A stretch of 64,000 nt of DNA, from positions 1 to 64,000 of the forward strand of contig JAQFVV010001013.1 of the NCBI GenBank assembly GCA_028023455.1, given 5' to 3'. This stretch comes from Epiperipatus broadwayi (Eukaryota; Onychophora; Udeonychophora; Euonychophora; Peripatidae). Of this stretch, positions 60,492 through 64,000 are shown in pieces. Below the pieces are notes generated by a model that had not been told where the DNA came from, made no database searches, and saw only the letters and a list, made by a program, of their open reading frames with translations. A program made the position numbers and the translations under genes. The stretch's first letter is position 1. Every line of letters begins with the position of its first letter.

Positions 60492-63400
60492 GTATATATA
60501 CTGCTGGATTTGAATCCACAAAAGAGGAGACCACCAAATTATGATGTTGCTATACATATTCCATGCCAGTTTTGATTCTCACTCAATGTGCCATGAGCAG
60601 GGAAATTTTCACCTTTCCCTCCGTTCTAATATGCTTTTCCCATAAGCGAAGCTCTGCATCCCATACTGAGGAACTTTATATGTATTTTTCCAGTACAAGT
60701 GAAATGCTAACTACCATATAATAATGCTACCCTAGATCTAGTGAAACAATACCGATGGACTGACTTGTAGTAAAATCGCTCCTCCAAATAGCAAGGTAAA
60801 AAGAACTTTAGCCACTCATAATTCTTAAATCCTGCCTTCTCTGTAATATTTATATTTTCCAATCATATATATTAAATGTCTTCAAAATATGTAACACTTA
60901 TAACTCTATATAATTAATCACTATTAAACCTCCTGTAAAATGTTTTCTTTTATTTCCAAGCGGCAAATAATTTTCGTTTAGATTTATGTATTTATATTTT
61001 TAAAAAATGCCAATAATATTTTTAAAATCGCAAGCATATAATCTATTTTCGTTTTCCCCACCCATCATTTATCGGGTAATTAACTTATAACTTAATCAAA
61101 ACAAGTCTTATTCGACTTGCCCAGGTGCTAGCGATTTTAGATAAACAAACTATTTATTTTTTATGTTTCCTGTAGAAAAACAGATTGACATCTGTTTCAT
61201 AAATATTTTCCATTCTAAATAATGCACTATCTCTTATTATTAATTTATATTATATATGTAAAACCCATCTTAGCTATTACCACCACCCATTTATTTTGTA
61301 ATAATTTATATATTTTCATAAGGGCATTTATTAACCAAGATTGAGATTTATTAAATGTGTGGGAAGTAATGAATAATATTAAGTAACATAATGTAAGGGG
61401 GGGGGGATCTTCAGATCTTAGTTTTATATTTAATTAGAATTATTATCCATGTTTGTTTAACAAAGAAACCATACCATTATGCCAAGTATTTCACAATTTA
61501 TGGGCAGTAAATATGTTTAGATAATTTTTAAAGTTATAGTTATATTGTATTATTAAGCATTGCATGCATATAGGCCACTTTGTCTTATATATATTCGTAC
61601 TTCTCTCTCACATGGAGGTATTTGCTAAGTCAAGCCCCATCATTGTTATTCTTCGTGTCCTAGAAACCAGGCTGTAAAACCATCCTGTGGATACATTTGG
61701 TCGTATATACATGCTTTATATGGGGAGCGATCTGGGAAACCAGCCCAGTAAAGACATTGCTGATCGCCCTTCATCTCAATACCAACCCTGCCTACGTTTG
61801 CAGAGGAAATCGGTCAACTTCGTTATTAAAATTCATGAAGCACACTCCAAGATCCATAATTGGACCACCCCAATCTGCCGCCATGCATGCACCGCCTTTC
61901 AGTGTATTATTAGTCGCCCAGAAATAGCTATAAGTCATAATGAGATGATTTCTTTAAACAGACATATTTCCATTAGTTCATTATGCGTATCAATGCGATA
62001 AATTTAATATCATTTATATAATTATTCATTATCCATCCCACACATTAATTGTTTACAACTCAAATTAATAGTAATATTGAATAACCAAATGTAATATCTG
62101 CTTGTAAAATTATTTTCTTTTTAAATCAAGTAAATGCTCTTCTCATCTCTCTGGGAGTGTAATAGTATTTTAGTAATGCATTCCAATAGCGCTAATTCCT
62201 TAAGTCACACATATATTATTGGCATAGCCACAAATATCAAGTTATTGTAAAATATGAATTAAATATATATGTAATACTTATGAGACTAATGATGGATAAA
62301 TAACCCGACATAATTTTTGTTATTGGCCTAATAAATCTTAAATATATTATAATGGGACGATCCTTTTCAGGACTCGAGGAAGTCGCATCTAACTATAGTC
62401 GGACTTTAAGTCTTCTTATAGAATGCCATGGATGATGTTATTTAAAATATAATCCAATTCACTCCTCTATTAATAACCTCGTTACTCTCGGAATTCGAGC
62501 TCAGAGTAGAAATTTGCAATCGACTCTCTTCAGGCATTTCCACAAATATCCCATAGTAATAATAAATTTAATATAAGCTATATATAACTTCTTTATAAAT
62601 ATTAAATCACTAAGTTGATTTAACATATATATGCATGAGTATGTATATTTATAAATATTGGTTTTATAAAACGACTAAATAAAATAAACAAACGAGACCT
62701 GTTTAATTTTGAAATCAAGTTTAACACATTTTAATCAGTAATAAAAAACAAAATATTATCACATAAAAACATTAAAATTTAGAATTATAATCTGTGCTTA
62801 TATACACTAATAAATTATTTAATATTAAAAAAAAATAATAATAATGTAATCATTTACATATATATATAATTTAAAATCATGCGTATAATAAATACACATG
62901 ATACATTATAAATCTACCTATTGTGTCATTAAAATAATTCAGTGTGTATTATATGCCTATATAAGATAACATCCATTCACACTAGATTAATAATAGAATG
63001 TATTCTGATATTAGTTATGTATGTTTAAAAATATATTCTGTTAATTGTCATGTAAGATTCAATTTGAAATATAATAAAACTTACCTCCAAATTGAAATAA
63101 TTTAAAAACGTTTACCTTAGTCAGCTGTCATTTCCATCAGACTATATATCAAAATATCAACATCTAAATTTCATTAAATAAATAAAAAAAATAAAGTGTT
63201 CATCTTATCAATTCTCCACTTTAATATACGAAGTAATTTTTCTAAGTAAATATAATTATCCACAAAGGAAATAAAGTTTAAGAGTTCTTAAATTATACAA
63301 TGAAGTAATCCAAGACGAGAAAGAATGCGGTTTTATATCCCTCCTTAGACGAAATAAAATGATGATGAATGTTGAAACATAAAGTTCATTGATCATCCTT

Positions 63401-64000
63401 CGAAGAGGCAATCCAGATATTCATTCTTTAAATATTTATGTAGTAAAATATTTAACATCTTCTTCAATATAATACTCCAATATTAAAGCAGCTTTTTAAA
63501 TGAGAATTACGACGATTATATTTTAGGCATTGATTAAGTAGGAATAAATTTATATGTTCGGGTTTAAAACATCAGTAGAAATCCCTGGCATAAATTATCT
63601 AGCCACAGAACATCTTTATAAATTTTTGTCTTCTTAAATATATATTTTGTAAACTCATTTCGAAGACGTTGATAACTTTTATAACCTTGTTAATTACAAT
63701 GATTATTTTTTTAATAGTTCTTTATAATATTCAAAGGCAGTAAATTAATTGCTTGAAGCAGGTTTTAAAATATTGAATCTTCTTTTTTTTTAATTTTTCT
63801 TAAATGTGTTCTAAATTCGAACACATTTAAATTTACAAACGTAGTTCTTGCCTTGATAACTAAATAGAAGATTATTGTTATAACAATATTAGTTCGTTTT
63901 TATACTGGATTAATTTCAGCAAGCATATCACATAATCATGCTCACGCTCTCTTTTGTTTAACATATACAATTTGTAATGAACCCCAAACATTTATTTCCT
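60492..64000. other. No gene supported; GC-richer patches
   Basis: Two stretches stand out from AT-rich surroundings by composition: 61600-62000 (overlapping open frames of 104 and 76 residues in two frames, e.g. CRHACTAFQCIISRPEI) and 62350-62540 (GGACTCGAGGAAGTCGC, GGAATTCGAGCTCAGAG). They could be parts of further LTR-like repeats. I could not match them elsewhere in the window. A run of ten G lies near 61397. Confidence 0.3.

Noticed and set aside
61687-62001. Overlapping frames with protein-like composition (104 and 76 residues)
   Set aside because: Two frames are open at once and neither has a recognisable domain; reported only as a GC-richer patch.
1-64000. CRISPR array, bacterial operon or phage system
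   Set aside because: Introns, LINEs, SINEs and a GPCR show animal DNA; no regular spacer-repeat pattern was seen.

Overview
The window is AT-rich eukaryotic DNA from an animal, most likely an invertebrate bilaterian. The one host gene I can support is a relaxin-receptor-like (type C) LGR GPCR on the + strand. Four of its exons are visible: three 72-nt leucine-rich-repeat exons (12594-12665, 18740-18811, 18902-18973) and a 230-nt exon (25546-25775) carrying the post-LRR cysteine hinge and TM1. All four are joined by compatible splice phases. The signal/LDLa/first LRR exons and TM2-7 were not found. The species cannot be named from the sequence; the transposon mix (RTE, Penelope-like, hAT MITEs, tRNA-SINEs, giant LTRs) would fit an arthropod or mollusc.

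Almost everything else is transposable-element sequence, often nested. 1.8-9.7 kb is a giant palindrome of two head-to-head 5'-truncated Penelope-like elements, each with a GIY-YIG endonuclease remnant and a hammerhead-like 3' motif; its left arm is split by a 2.7-kb solo LTR. 9.7-12.5 kb holds a dispersed 0.6-kb repeat, an RTE tail, and a foldback element that received a LINE tail and two SINEs. 12.6-25.8 kb is the LGR gene, whose introns carry a 5'-truncated LINE with a 13-bp target-site duplication, several foldback/MITE elements, a LINE, and a decayed RTE that itself carries a hAT MITE.

26-34 kb is another nest: a foldback repeat split by a solo LTR, which is in turn split by an almost intact 3.29-kb RTE with a perfect 12-bp target-site duplication. 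One stop codon interrupts its ORF. 34.3-35.5 kb is a terminal-inverted-repeat element with telomere-like repeats. 36.5-51.3 kb holds a second copy of the dispersed repeat, an inverted RTE 3' half, and at least four copies of a non-LTR LINE ending in CACATC-type tails, one of them nearly full length but decayed and interrupted by a near-perfect palindrome and by a suspicious homopolymer block. 51.3-64 kb is mostly unassigned AT-rich DNA with one SINE, one complex foldback and a third solo LTR (58.3-60.5 kb).

The genes do not form a pathway. The functional story is one GPCR gene with repeat-swollen introns, plus a readable insertion history set by target-site duplications and by empty-site comparisons inside the window. 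All coordinates were read by eye; repeat-edge positions without a stated target-site duplication are approximate.
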